Shown: in pieces, positions 8,685-17,418 of the stretch
How positions within the stretch are numbered: position 1 is the stretch's first letter
Layout of the letters: every line of letters starts with the position of its first letter
Origin: Oscillospiraceae bacterium
GTDB lineage: Bacteria; Bacillota; Clostridia; Oscillospirales; Acutalibacteraceae
Reading direction: 5' to 3'
DNA: 51,553 nucleotides
Assembly: GCA_022487055.1 (NCBI GenBank)
Contig: JAKVJJ010000012.1
Span: forward strand, 1-51,553
Notes under the pieces: generated by a model
The model's input: the letters and a program-made list of their open reading frames with translations, nothing else
What the model was told of the DNA's origin: nothing
Database searches by the model: none
Position numbers and translations under genes: made by a program

Positions 8685-8960
8685 TTATCGCCCTGTCAGC
8701 AGCTCGCTGATTTCTGCCTGAAACTGCCCGGACTGCGCGGCTGTCTGCAAGAGCTGCTCCGACGTCATTTGTACGCGCGGCTCATAGGTTTCAATCAGCC
8801 ACTGCAAGTCCGCCAGTAACAGGCTACTGATTTCTGAAATTGGTCGGTCGACCAGCTTCGAGTCAATTCCTTTCAGCCGTTCAAACGGCACTTCTCCTCG
8901 CGTGGTACGCATCAAATTCAGCGTACACACGGCCGGTAAGCCGTTTCCTTTTGCAAGCAT
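8685..8960 (-). CDS. Baseplate wedge protein, GPW/gp25 family
   Basis: A 91-residue protein with a central helix (ISSLLLADLQWLIETYEPRV) ending in the EPRV motif typical of the GPW/gp25 family, whose members join the wedge to the tail tube and nucleate the sheath. It is short for the family (usually 100-140 residues). The start codon overlaps the preceding stop as TGATG. Position directly before baseplate J supports the call. Confidence 0.75.
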   Translation of the reverse strand: MLAKGNGLPAVCTLNLMRTTRGEVPFERLKGIDSKLVDRPISEISSLLLADLQWLIETYEPRVQMTSEQLLQTAAQSGQFQAEISELLTGR

Positions 8961-9442
8961 CAGATTGCCCTCGCTTTCTTGCTGGATTTATCCGCTGTGG
9001 TAGCTTTGGCAGTGCTGCTTGTCTTCGTGCTGCCAGATTTACTGCCTGCCGCCTCACCCGCGTATTCCGTAAAACTAAGCTGCATTTCGGCGTAAGTGTA
9101 TGTTCCACGCATAGTCGTTGTTACGTTGTTCTGGTTTGCTTCTGTAAGCTGCATATACCGCGGCCCCACGCGCCGACCGCCAACCATAAACGGATAATAT
9201 TTTCCGACAAGGCTTTCCCAGTTTTCGCACTCCGCGCGGACATTTGCTCCGGCTCCCGCAGAAAGCTGTACCGTGCAGGAGATTTCCTGCAGTTCCATAC
9301 CGCGCGTATTGGTTGCCGAAGAACCTTCTGTATCGTTATTTGTGTCCGTTTTCAGCTTACGGCCGGTTGAAAAATCAGACATAGCCGTAATTTTTCGCCT
9401 GGTCACTTCAAAATTTTTCGGTCCCCAGGATGCCATAATCAT
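8960..9442 (-). CDS. Phage tail protein, P2 gpU-like
   Basis: A 160-residue protein beginning MIMASWGPKNFEV, with beta-rich body and a Ser/Thr/Lys-rich C-terminal extension of about 30 residues (KSGSTKTSSTAKATTADK). The opening and size suggest the gpU family of tail terminators or tube-associated proteins. It lies next to the gpV-like and gpD-like genes. ATG 9442 is in an ATGA overlap with the upstream stop; the third codon is also ATG. The family call is moderate because the sequence is divergent. Confidence 0.55.
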   Translation of the reverse strand: MIMASWGPKNFEVTRRKITAMSDFSTGRKLKTDTNNDTEGSSATNTRGMELQEISCTVQLSAGAGANVRAECENWESLVGKYYPFMVGGRRVGPRYMQLTEANQNNVTTTMRGTYTYAEMQLSFTEYAGEAAGSKSGSTKTSSTAKATTADKSSKKARAI

Positions 9443-9669
9443 TGTGCATCATTCCAGCCTTTCCCGTGCCCACCATCTGCGCGCGCAATTACGATTCCGG
9501 TGCCATCCATACAGGTGTCAAAAAGCACCCGCATACCAGCGCACAAGTCGCCGTAATTCCCGCGCAAATGCCATGGAACCACAAGCGGCAGCGTTACGGA
9601 TTCCGGATTAAGGTCTGGGATAACAACGGCGGTGTTTCCGCTAATACTTGAAATTCTTCCTGCCTGCAT
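9439..9669 (-). CDS. Small OB-fold-like baseplate protein (gpV/spike-related)
   Basis: This 76-residue protein reads as a compact beta-barrel: GRISSISGNTAVVIPDLN, then VTLPLVVPW, then GMRVLFDTCMDGTGIVIARAD. This resembles the OB fold at the base of gpV/gp5-type spikes without the needle. It sits between the gpD homologue (hub) and the gpU-like gene, where P2-like Firmicutes phages carry gpV. A gpV equivalent is the best guess; no motif proves it. Confidence 0.5.
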   Translation of the reverse strand: MQAGRISSISGNTAVVIPDLNPESVTLPLVVPWHLRGNYGDLCAGMRVLFDTCMDGTGIVIARADGGHGKGWNDAQ

Positions 9670-10589
9670 TAATATCCCTCCAACGGCTTTCGCAAAAACA
9701 GTTTGGTCGTTCCGGCGGCATAGTCATTCCGCATATGTGTAATAAACCATGTGCCATCATAAGAGGCAGCACCGGACGTTTGCAGTTTCACCGTTGAGCC
9801 AGGTGCGTAACCACACAGCAGCCCTGTCTGCAAAGTTGCTGTAATACCGCCTTTATTTAAATCCCGCAGCACCCCGCGGGCAAAACGGTCTGCTTCCTCC
9901 TGATTGCTGATGTACACTGGCAGTGCGGATTTATATATTTGTGATAACGGATTTGCAACATAATTTCCGGTAAATCCTCCGTTGCTCACCTTTGCACCGC
10001 CGAACAGCTTTCCGCTTTTGTCCTTGTAGACGAACTCAGAATCAGAGGCAACGGTCAGTATACCCTGCGGTTTCTGCTGTTCCATATATTTCTGGCTATA
10101 CAGAATCAGTGCGCCATCATAGACCAGAAAGGCACATCCCTCCAAAACGCATCTTTGCTGCAGGAATTCCGCATCTGACCGGTTTTCCTGCGCAACAAAT
10201 TTGTATTGCTGGTCGGTTACACCATATGTTTTAAATGTCAAGCCGCTGTGTGAAGCAATTTCCTCCGCAAGCTGTAAAAAGCGCACGCTTGCCCAGCTCT
10301 TGGTACGTCTTTCCTGCATCGTCTCCGGCACACTGGAAGCCGTAATCTCATAAAGTCCATTTTGCGGACTGCACTGTCGGACATACAAAGCACCGATATT
10401 CGCCGCGCCATTTGTTACCTTCATCCTTTCTCCTGCTTTTGGATTCCAACTATCCCACAGCCTGCGGGTGTCATTTAGTGTTAAATGCAAAATATCCGCA
10501 CTGCTTTCAGCAAATAAATCATGGACGCAGGCACTTACGCTGATATCTGCCGTAATTTCTGTACCTTCATACCACACCCGAACGCTCAC
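9669..10589 (-). CDS. Phage late control D / baseplate hub protein
   Basis: A 306-residue hub protein of the gpD/XkdQ group: VRVWYEGTEI at the start, LHLTLNDTRRLWDSW, a middle domain with AEEIASHSGLTFK, and FLQQRCVLEGCAFLVYD. The C-terminal part holds YAPGSTVKLQTSG and THMRNDYAAGTTKLFL. The hub links the tube to the spike. I chose GTG at 10589 over TTG at 10610 because GGGAGG lies 8 nt upstream and GTGA overlaps the stop of the LysM gene. Confidence 0.85.
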   Translation of the reverse strand: MSVRVWYEGTEITADISVSACVHDLFAESSADILHLTLNDTRRLWDSWNPKAGERMKVTNGAANIGALYVRQCSPQNGLYEITASSVPETMQERRTKSWASVRFLQLAEEIASHSGLTFKTYGVTDQQYKFVAQENRSDAEFLQQRCVLEGCAFLVYDGALILYSQKYMEQQKPQGILTVASDSEFVYKDKSGKLFGGAKVSNGGFTGNYVANPLSQIYKSALPVYISNQEEADRFARGVLRDLNKGGITATLQTGLLCGYAPGSTVKLQTSGAASYDGTWFITHMRNDYAAGTTKLFLRKPLEGY

Positions 10590-10816
10590 GTCCCCGCCTC
10601 CCTTCGCCAAGGCGGCAGAGTTTCCGGTCGGTCAATAGCGTCCAAAACCGGGATTTTTAGATGCACGCCAGCTTCAAAAATCAGTGTGCCTGAATAATCC
10701 GGGTTTGCTTTTATAATGATATGCGCCAAACGCTCCTCATCATAAGCCGCAAGTGCCAATTCATCCCACACATCCCCCTGTCGGGTGGTATAGTCAGTAT
10801 ATCCGACAATCTGCAT
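10586..10816 (-). CDS. Tail protein X, LysM-like (P2 gpX)
   Basis: A 76-residue protein starting MQIVGYTDYTTRQGDVWD and containing HIIIKANPDYSGTLIFEAG, the compact LysM-like fold of gpX. In P2, gpX joins the baseplate hub. The start at 10816 has a strong GGGAGGAAG site; the frame reads open further upstream but lacks a ribosome site there. It overlaps the end of the tape-measure gene and is followed by the hub gene with a GTGA junction. Confidence 0.85.
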   Translation of the reverse strand: MQIVGYTDYTTRQGDVWDELALAAYDEERLAHIIIKANPDYSGTLIFEAGVHLKIPVLDAIDRPETLPPWRREAGT

Positions 10817-12863
10817 ACTGCGCTTCCTCCCTTTCTGCCAGCGCATCCTGCACCATATCCACAAATTCAGGCATTAAGGCTTTTAACTGCCGCATCAGGT
10901 CACTGGAATTTGTACCGCTGGCAGCATAAATTTTCGGTGAAAACTGCATTCCACTCAAATCATAAACGACGCTTGAGGACGAACTTCCGGAAAGAGAAGC
11001 ACCAGAACTGCCCATCACACCGAGTTTTCTTCCGGCCTCTGACCAGTAACCAATGTTTTTCCTGCGGTATGCGGGGTTAAAGGACAGCACCGCTTCCTGC
11101 GGGTAGCGCGGGTCCTCACCTGCAATAGACAGGCCGTTTGTAAAGCCGCCTGTTGCGAATTTGCCTGTGGCTCCTCCTCCGCTGGACTTGCCTCCGCCGG
11201 AAAGTGCTCCAAAGATACCGCTAATTGCGCCGGCACCCCAACTAATCAATTTCCCAACAAATCCGATAATCGTTCCCAGTACATCTGCAATCGGCTTCAA
11301 AAAATCCAGCAGCGGCCCGATTGCCTGCACAATTCCGCCAATCAGTGCCGCGATTGGGGGCAGAAGTGCCTGCACCAGCTGCATCAGCGGCTGAATAATC
11401 GGAAGAATTACCTGCTGCAATATCTGCACAAGGAGTTGCAGCAATGGCTGTATGATTGGCATTAATTGCTGCAACAATGACAGTACGACCGGCAGAATTG
11501 CAGTAATGATTTGTGTAATAATTGGAAGTAATGTGGTTAGTATCTGTGTAATCGGCGGTAAAATTGCCTGCGCAATTTGAACCAGAATCGGTGCAATGCT
11601 CTGAAACAACTGCAAAATTGGCGGAAGCAACGAACCAATCAGCTGAGACAGCAAAGGAAATAATGACGCGGCAAGCTCTGCCAAAAGTGGCAGCAGCATT
11701 GTGAGTGTACTTACCGCACCTTGTAAAAACTGCTCCACGAAAGGCTGTGCGGACTGTACAACCTGACTGATTACCGGTGCAAGCTGCTGCATGGCTGCCT
11801 GGATGGACGGCATAACCGCTTCCAAACCGTCAAAGACTGTGTTTGCAAGCGGCTTTAAGGCCACCTCCATGCCTTGCTTCATAATTTTTAATCGGTCTGA
11901 AAGCGTATAGGTATCTTCTGCAGCGGAATTGATGCTTTCTTTACTTGTTTCAAGACTTTTGGTTAAATCTGAAACTGAAAGTGTGCCATTGCGAATCGCA
12001 TTTGCCATGGTTGAACCGGCCTTTGCACCAAATACCTCAGATGCAATCGATGCCGCCTGTGCTTCTGTTTTAGCGCCTTTGATTTTGTCGCAGTACTGCT
12101 GCATTCCGGTTGACGCATCAACCCCGCTCTTGGCTAAAACACCAACGCTTTTCTTCATGGCACCGAGCACTTCATCTGTATTCACGCCGGCTTTGTCGAG
12201 CTGTCCCATCAAAGCCGCCGCAGAATCGAAAGAATAACCCATATTTTGAAGCTGTGGGCCAAACTTCTGCATCTTCTGCGACAAGTCTGTAAAACCAATT
12301 CCGGTTGACTGGGAAACCTTGAACAAATAGTCCATCTTCCCACCCATCTGCCCAGAACTGATACCCCACTGCGAAAATGCTTTTGAAGAATTTTCAATGA
12401 CTCCATTCAGGTCATTACCAAGCAGGCTGCTGACCTGAATCGCCTGCTTTGAAATGTTTTGCAGTGGCGCGCCGGTTAAACCCAGCCGCGTGTTATAATC
12501 GGCGATTGCCTGTGAAGCATTGTCCATGCTGGTGGGCACCGAAGAATAAACACTGTCAAAATCTTTGTTCAGTGCTTCCAGTTCCGGTCCGGTGGCACCT
12601 GTTCCTACTCGGATGGTATTGGATGATTTTTTAAAATTTTCTCCAAGCTCGTTTAACTTTTTTCCGGCATCTATCACAGCTTTCCCGGTGGCGACGGCAA
12701 TGCCACCCATAGCCGCACCAACCGCAACGGCTTTTCCGCTTATCCCACCCATGCCCTTATTTAAGCCGCCAATCTTGCCAACCGCACCGCTGACTGCTTT
12801 GCTTAATGACGGGTCAAGCGTGCCAGCAATGCTGATTACTGTTTGCATAACTTTTGATGCCAA
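10794..12863 (-). CDS. Tail tape measure protein
   Basis: The 689-residue product begins VMQTVISIAGTLDPSLSKAV and carries the family core around residues 40-330, including MDNASQAIADYNTRLGLTG. From about residue 350 to 560 it consists of hydrophobic, proline-punctuated repeats (LLPLLAELAASLFPLL, LPPITQILTTLLPIITQ) likely to form the extended membrane-active part. A Gly/Ser-rich linker precedes the C terminus. It sets tail length and aids DNA entry. The start is 6 nt past the frameshift product's stop, with GAGGTGA upstream. Confidence 0.93.
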   Translation of the reverse strand: MASKVMQTVISIAGTLDPSLSKAVSGAVGKIGGLNKGMGGISGKAVAVGAAMGGIAVATGKAVIDAGKKLNELGENFKKSSNTIRVGTGATGPELEALNKDFDSVYSSVPTSMDNASQAIADYNTRLGLTGAPLQNISKQAIQVSSLLGNDLNGVIENSSKAFSQWGISSGQMGGKMDYLFKVSQSTGIGFTDLSQKMQKFGPQLQNMGYSFDSAAALMGQLDKAGVNTDEVLGAMKKSVGVLAKSGVDASTGMQQYCDKIKGAKTEAQAASIASEVFGAKAGSTMANAIRNGTLSVSDLTKSLETSKESINSAAEDTYTLSDRLKIMKQGMEVALKPLANTVFDGLEAVMPSIQAAMQQLAPVISQVVQSAQPFVEQFLQGAVSTLTMLLPLLAELAASLFPLLSQLIGSLLPPILQLFQSIAPILVQIAQAILPPITQILTTLLPIITQIITAILPVVLSLLQQLMPIIQPLLQLLVQILQQVILPIIQPLMQLVQALLPPIAALIGGIVQAIGPLLDFLKPIADVLGTIIGFVGKLISWGAGAISGIFGALSGGGKSSGGGATGKFATGGFTNGLSIAGEDPRYPQEAVLSFNPAYRRKNIGYWSEAGRKLGVMGSSGASLSGSSSSSVVYDLSGMQFSPKIYAASGTNSSDLMRQLKALMPEFVDMVQDALAEREEAQYADCRIY

Positions 12864-12869
12864 CTATTT

Positions 12870-13387
12870 TCACCTCTTTCGGAATCTGGCTTTTTGCATG
12901 GCCAACTGCTCCCGCTTTTGGCTGACTGCTGCCTGTTCGGCGGCTTCCACATATTCCGTCAAAAAGTCCGTCAGCCGTTCTCGCTTGAGTTCTGCAATGC
13001 TGCAGCTGTAGGCTCTGGAGTAATCTCTGAGGATTCCGCGGAGCTGCTTTGCGTTGAATCTGCCGCAGATTCCGGAGACGCAATAATAAAATTTCTGCCG
13101 ATACTCATCACTTCCACAAGGTCGTGCCCGGTAATCCGCTCCAAATCTTCAATCGCGTACTGCGGGTTTTCTGCCATAATCGCTTCGAAACCAAGGTAAA
13201 GGTGCAGACCATAATCCAGCTCAAACGCACCGGCAAGGTTTCCGTTGGTGGAATGGGATGCTGTTTGCTTTCTTGCATCCGCCTGTGCGAACTGTGCCGC
13301 TGTGATTTTCTCGGTATCATATGTAACGGAAGTAACTGTTTTCCCGTCAATCAAAATGCCATTTTTAAGTTTCAGTGTACCTTTCAT
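12870..13387 (-). CDS. Tail assembly chaperone frameshift product gpE-E' (-1 shift)
   Basis: Translation slips -1 at codons 99-100 (AAT TTT in A-AAT-TTT) and continues for 72 codons in an uninterrupted frame that has no start codon of its own. The extension contains NAKQLRGILRDYSRAY, then IAELKRERLTDF, and ends QKARFRKR. This is helical, charged and far more protein-like than the zero-frame Ser tail. The predicted fusion is 172 residues. It stops 6 nt before the tape-measure start. The E/E' arrangement is conserved in contractile and siphophage tails; the shift itself is inferred from sequence. Confidence 0.8.
12971..13387 (-). CDS. Tail assembly chaperone, gpE-like (zero-frame product)
   Basis: A 138-residue protein: MKGTLKLKNGILIDGKTV, a helical middle (AAQFAQADARK, HLYLGFEAIMAENPQYAIEDLERI), and a low-complexity Ser/Glu tail after residue 103. 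In P2-like phages this gene encodes the chaperone that coats the tape-measure protein. It lies between the tube gene and the tape-measure gene, as in P2. The Ser-rich end is probably the less constrained zero-frame reading over a region that also codes in the -1 frame. Confidence 0.85.
   Translation of the reverse strand: MKGTLKLKNGILIDGKTVTSVTYDTEKITAAQFAQADARKQTASHSTNGNLAGAFELDYGLHLYLGFEAIMAENPQYAIEDLERITGHDLVEVMSIGRNFIIASPESAADSTQSSSAESSEITPEPTAAALQNSSENG
13088..13094 (-). other. Slippery heptamer A-AAT-TTT for -1 frameshifting
   Basis: On the minus strand the heptamer AAATTTT fits the X-XXY-YYZ rule in the chaperone frame. The adenine closes codon 98, AAT is codon 99 and TTT is codon 100. 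The -1 frame is open from here to the stop at 12870. Confidence 0.75.
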
Positions 13388-13401
13388 GAATGTTATCCCC
13401 C

Positions 13402-13914
13402 TTAAAGTACGGAAAGCACGGAATCCGTGAAGCTCTTCCCGCCTATTCTGACGATACCCAGCAACTTGTCAATCAGCAAAATTTCTTTGCCGTCGATAAA
13501 AAGCTGGTATCGGGATGTTTCGTATGTATACTCGTTTTCATTCGCTGCTCCAACCTCCAGCTGTATTCCGGGCATTTTTTTCAGCATTACGCGCAGATAA
13601 GCTTTTCCTCCCACTGTCTTCTGTGTGCCGTCCTTCTGCACCACTTGCTGTGCAAATCGGATTTCAAGTTTCTTGGCAGCGGCCAGTACTCCGAAATTTG
13701 CATCCACTCCCATGTTTGAAATGGTAGTTTCCATCGAATCGATCTGGCTCATATCCGGCACAGAAAGGGTTCCTCCGGCCTTCAAGTCATTGGTCAGCGG
13801 GTCGACTTCCGGAAAAGTGACCGTGCAGTCACGTGCGCACGGGTCTTTCCCGTCATCGGCGTATACTGTTGTGCCCTGAATCGGGCCACTGAGGTCCAGT
13901 GCTAAATTCGGCAT
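13402..13914 (-). CDS. Phage major tail tube protein (FII family)
   Basis: A 170-residue protein typical of P2 FII: ALDLSGPIQGTTVYADD, a beta-rich middle with MGVDANFGVLAAAKKLEIRF, and a C-terminal SRYQLFIDGKEILLIDK. It forms the inner tube of the contractile tail. It directly follows the sheath gene, as in P2 (FI-FII), and precedes the chaperone. Confidence 0.92.
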   Translation of the reverse strand: MPNLALDLSGPIQGTTVYADDGKDPCARDCTVTFPEVDPLTNDLKAGGTLSVPDMSQIDSMETTISNMGVDANFGVLAAAKKLEIRFAQQVVQKDGTQKTVGGKAYLRVMLKKMPGIQLEVGAANENEYTYETSRYQLFIDGKEILLIDKLLGIVRIGGKSFTDSVLSVL

Positions 13915-13929
13915 AATTTTTTCACTCCT

Positions 13930-15384
13930 TTACTCGAAATAAGCATCGAAACCGGCGCTTGTATATGCCACTCCGCAGGTCAGGCCCTTCATAGGCGGTG
14001 TAGGCGTTACCTGTGCCGTATAAACGAACTGGCCGTTCATCAGCTGGGCTGTGCTGTTTTCCGCCGCAAGGAACACAATCTGCGGACTTCCAAGCAGATA
14101 GCCTGACGCGGCATAGGCATCCAGCCGTTCCTGCTCCACATTGATGATGGTGTCCTTCATGGCGCGGTCCATGTTAACGTCAATTTTCGCTGCCCAGCGC
14201 TGCTGAAATTGATTCAGCAGGAACATCAGCATTCGGATGTTGACATCAAAAATGCCGCGGGCATCAATCTGCTTGTCCTCAACATATGCGCCGGTATGGT
14301 CACCCCACAGCACCCAGCGCCCACCCCAAGGAATGGCAGTACTAACGCCGCTTTCTGTGAGTGCGTTCGCCTTTTCCTGGTCAAAGCCCTGATTCAGGCT
14401 GTTTTCTCCGAAATACTGCGAAACTGCATTGATTTCCTTGTTGCCGTTGGTCTCCGCCGGAACACCGTCATGACTCTGGTCAACACGCATCTGCTCCGCA
14501 ACGGCCAGCGTGGACAGGTGATAGATCTTTCCGTAAGAATCTTTCACCTGTGGCCAGTACGGCTTTTCGTACTCGCTGTCATAGTGGTTATCTGTTTTCC
14601 ACTTGATGGCCTCCTGAATGGTTGCCGCTGTGAGCGGAATATCCGGATACAGCATTGCATACCAATGACCGTTAATCTGATAACTGTACTGCAGCAGCGC
14701 TTTGTGTACCTCTGGCTGGTCGGACCATCCCGGAGCTGCCACCATAGACGGCACAACCGCAAATTTCGGAAATACCAATTTGATACAGGCAGCACCAGTG
14801 TACACGCCTTTGTCGGTTTCGTCCCCAATCACATCCGCCGCTGTGACTTTTGCTGGGTCAACTTCATCAAAGGTCAGTTCCACAGCACCGTCAAGCGGCG
14901 TACTGCCGATACTGGTCAGCAAAACGGCGTGCCGACTCCAGCTGTAATCCAGTGTATAGTCAACATTTTCTTTCTTGCCCGCAATCGTAAGCGTGTCCAG
15001 TACAATCGTTTCAGATGTAAATTCCGTTTTTCCGTCCACAAAGATGACCGATTTTGTGGTTGCCTGCTCCTTTTTGTGCTTTGTCGGATTCAAAACATTA
15101 ATAAGATAAATCGGGCCGATATTTTTACCGGCCTGCCCAAAGTGGACAGCGAGCGGCTCGCAAAGTGTGAAGGCACTCCAATTTTCGGAATAACCGACTT
15201 TTCCGTAAGCGTCTGTCATACTTTTTACCTTGACCGGACTGTTTACTACCTCAGCATTTGCCCAGCCGCGCACCAGGTTGACCGGCGCGGTTCCGAGATA
15301 AACGGCAGCCGTTTGAGCCTGCGTAACTTCCTCCACAACGGATTCCCGCAGTTCGCCATAGGCTCCGTACTTGATTCCTGTCAT
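13930..15384 (-). CDS. Phage tail sheath protein
   Basis: At 484 residues it has normal sheath length. Visible elements are TAAVYLGTAPVNLVRG near the N terminus, GKNIGPIYLINVLN, the central AAPGWSDQPEVHKALLQY and the C-terminal GGRWVLWGDHTGAYVE / FNINxR-like FDVNIRMLMFLLNQF. The sheath contracts to drive the tube through the envelope and makes the phage a myovirus. A long open frame on the opposite strand is a codon-bias shadow. Confidence 0.94.
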   Translation of the reverse strand: MTGIKYGAYGELRESVVEEVTQAQTAAVYLGTAPVNLVRGWANAEVVNSPVKVKSMTDAYGKVGYSENWSAFTLCEPLAVHFGQAGKNIGPIYLINVLNPTKHKKEQATTKSVIFVDGKTEFTSETIVLDTLTIAGKKENVDYTLDYSWSRHAVLLTSIGSTPLDGAVELTFDEVDPAKVTAADVIGDETDKGVYTGAACIKLVFPKFAVVPSMVAAPGWSDQPEVHKALLQYSYQINGHWYAMLYPDIPLTAATIQEAIKWKTDNHYDSEYEKPYWPQVKDSYGKIYHLSTLAVAEQMRVDQSHDGVPAETNGNKEINAVSQYFGENSLNQGFDQEKANALTESGVSTAIPWGGRWVLWGDHTGAYVEDKQIDARGIFDVNIRMLMFLLNQFQQRWAAKIDVNMDRAMKDTIINVEQERLDAYAASGYLLGSPQIVFLAAENSTAQLMNGQFVYTAQVTPTPPMKGLTCGVAYTSAGFDAYFE

Positions 15385-15397
15385 TACTTCACCTCAT

Positions 15398-16015
15398 TCA
15401 TAAAAACTCCGCAACATTTTCCACGCTGCGCAGTAGTTTCGCTTCCGCCGAAAAAGTAAGCCGTGCCATCCAAAATGGATAAAAGTCCGGCAGTGAGTCC
15501 TGCTCTTTGATTGGCTCAAAGTGGATTCCCGCGCCGTCTGGGTCTATCACCATTCCGGCAATACTTCCGGCATTGCCGAATTCACGGCGTGCTTTGTCTA
15601 TCCAGTTCCACACGTCACGCCAGCCGTTTTCCGCGCGGTCATAATATTTCTTTGCTTCTTCATTATTCCACTGCAAAAAGAGAAGCGGGTTCGTTTCATC
15701 CTGCTTAAAAATATCTCTGCCGTGCGTGCCGGGACTCCAAGTAGCAAACAAAATTTGAAATTCCAACCGCGTTTCCTTTTTCAGCGGAAAGTCATTCCCA
15801 GAAAGCAACTGAACCGTCATACTTGGGATTTCCACTGGTGCCTCCGATTTTGGAAATTTGCTCGGCGGCGCGAACATTCCGTGCACGGACGGTGTAACCA
15901 GCTCGTATTCGTACCCAGCGTTATTCACCTGCTTGGGGTATTTCAGCTTTACACCTGCGCAAATCCGTTTATGGCAGAAGTCACAAATGCTGTCTATCGC
16001 TTCAATGCTGGTCAT
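15398..16015 (-). CDS. Phage head-tail/tail completion protein, unrecognised family
   Basis: A 205-residue soluble protein (SICDFCHKRICAGVKLKYP, FATWSPGTHGRDIF, RAENGWRDVWNWIDKARREF). I do not recognise the family. It lies between the neck gene and the sheath gene, where tail-completion or terminator proteins of contractile-tail phages are found, and starts at the preceding gene's stop. A CxxC pair near residue 11 is noted but isolated. Confidence 0.65.
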   Translation of the reverse strand: MTSIEAIDSICDFCHKRICAGVKLKYPKQVNNAGYEYELVTPSVHGMFAPPSKFPKSEAPVEIPSMTVQLLSGNDFPLKKETRLEFQILFATWSPGTHGRDIFKQDETNPLLFLQWNNEEAKKYYDRAENGWRDVWNWIDKARREFGNAGSIAGMVIDPDGAGIHFEPIKEQDSLPDFYPFWMARLTFSAEAKLLRSVENVAEFL

Positions 16016-16335
16016 TAATACACCTCATTTCTGCGCAGGCGCACCACCACAACGCCCATTTCAATGTTCCAATCCTCCACCACGCGTTCCGAACCGTCCA
16101 AATTGAGGATTCCACCAACACCCGGATTCTCCGGCACATCTGCTTCCTGCGCATAGAGCACAACCGCGTTCCCGTCAATTCCCAACGCTTCCCCACCAGA
16201 AACAGTCAGTTGCTCATTTGTTGCCACAACCGCTGTAATTTCGTGTCCTTCCACTGAGTGCTGCTCTCCGAATTCTTCTGTGTTCAGGAAAACATTCTGC
16301 GCATCCGCCGCCACCATCTCGCTGAAAGCACTCAT
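16015..16335 (-). CDS. Head-tail joining protein, lambda FII-like
   Basis: This 106-residue protein (MSAFSEMVAADAQNVFLNTEEF, then beta strands with EWNIEMGVVVVRLRR-like ending) resembles the lambda FII/phage-attach family that closes the portal and receives the tail. It follows the capsid gene and precedes tail genes, exactly the expected place. Its ATG overlaps the capsid stop. Confidence 0.7.
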   Translation of the reverse strand: MSAFSEMVAADAQNVFLNTEEFGEQHSVEGHEITAVVATNEQLTVSGGEALGIDGNAVVLYAQEADVPENPGVGGILNLDGSERVVEDWNIEMGVVVVRLRRNEVY

Positions 16336-17408
16336 CAGAGCACCTGTGCGAAGGTACCGGGGTTAAACTTTACCGGCGCAACCAGCGGGCAGGAAGTCAG
16401 CCGCAGCGTGCGAATGTCGTCGCTCTTGTTTACCAGCACTTTTGGTACGCGGGAGCCGGCGTATGTATGGAAATGGCCGTCATCTTCAATCTGCGTCACC
16501 GCACCGTACATGGTGTGCAGGCTTGCCGGTGCCGTGACAATGCAGGTTCCACGCGGCAGAAATTGCTTGCTCTCTTTTGTGGATTCATCCGCATAGCTGC
16601 CGGAATAAGAATAAATGGTCAGCATATGGCCGTGAACACTGAGCGTGCCATATACCGCGACGCCCTCCGGAAGCGTGCTACTGTCCTGCGGGGTAAGGTC
16701 ACCAACTGTCAGGCGGCGAATATCCAGCAGTTTCTGAATACCCGTGTCATTAATGAGCACATCCGCACTTTCGGGGTCCAGCAGCAGGTCAGAAGATGCC
16801 TGCCCATCTTTGGTTCGCATATCCACCATTTTGCCAAGGTCGGCATAAATCGCCGCACCGTCCGCGTTCCACTTTTTTGTCGGTGCGTATACTGCAGGGT
16901 TCGTGTTTCCCTCGAAAAAGCTGATTTTAAATTCCTCATATTTCTTACCACCGTATTCATCCGCATACTGGCGCAGAGTGTAACCGTTTCCGCACAACAT
17001 CTGCGCAACCATGAATTCTTCGCGTCGGGATGTCATTTCGTCCAATTCAATTAAATCCTGCCCAAGCAGTGCACCCTCGCGCTGTTCCGGTGTCAACCCG
17101 GACATAAACGCTTCACCAAAGCCGCGCTGCTGCAGGTCATCCGAAAAGAGCGGGCGCTGCGGTGCCACTTTCGGCGGCTCCCACTCGGTGGTTTTAAAGC
17201 TGTCGCGGGTGACCGTAATACCGCCACGGCGCGGTGCCACAACCGGAGCCAGTTTCTGCGTCCCTTTGCGGTAATCCACAATCACCTTTTTTGTATTGAA
17301 AATATCCTGCTGCGGATTGGTCGGCGCGTAACGGTCCCGCAGAAAAGTCGTAACCGGCTTCATCTGCTGAATCGCGGTTAGCATGGTCAAAGTATCATAC
17401 AGACTCAT
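16335..17408 (-). CDS. Major capsid protein, lambda E family
   Basis: A 357-residue capsid protein. Hallmarks include SLYDTLTMLTAIQQM at the start, KVIVDYRKGTQKLAPVVAPR, the GLTPEQREGALLGQDL loop, and TSRREEFMVAQMLCGNGY. The C-terminal FHTYAGSRVPKVLVNKSDD is also typical of the phage capsid E family. I placed the start at 17408 because GAGGAGG lies just upstream; the frame is open further upstream without a site. It sits between the decoration protein and the head-tail joiner as in lambda (D-E-FII). Confidence 0.92.
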   Translation of the reverse strand: MSLYDTLTMLTAIQQMKPVTTFLRDRYAPTNPQQDIFNTKKVIVDYRKGTQKLAPVVAPRRGGITVTRDSFKTTEWEPPKVAPQRPLFSDDLQQRGFGEAFMSGLTPEQREGALLGQDLIELDEMTSRREEFMVAQMLCGNGYTLRQYADEYGGKKYEEFKISFFEGNTNPAVYAPTKKWNADGAAIYADLGKMVDMRTKDGQASSDLLLDPESADVLINDTGIQKLLDIRRLTVGDLTPQDSSTLPEGVAVYGTLSVHGHMLTIYSYSGSYADESTKESKQFLPRGTCIVTAPASLHTMYGAVTQIEDDGHFHTYAGSRVPKVLVNKSDDIRTLRLTSCPLVAPVKFNPGTFAQVL

Positions 17409-17418
17409 TTTTTCCTCC

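Noticed and set aside
12814-13083. A minus-strand frame across the end of the chaperone gene (MRLRNLRQIQRK...)
   Set aside because: It is the third frame; the -1 frame reached through the slippery site is the protein-like one and stops at the right place before the tape-measure gene.
14209-15459. A 416-codon open frame opposite to the sheath gene
   Set aside because: The protein is Arg/His/Cys-rich without recognisable domains, and the opposite strand encodes a clear sheath protein. It is a codon-bias shadow.
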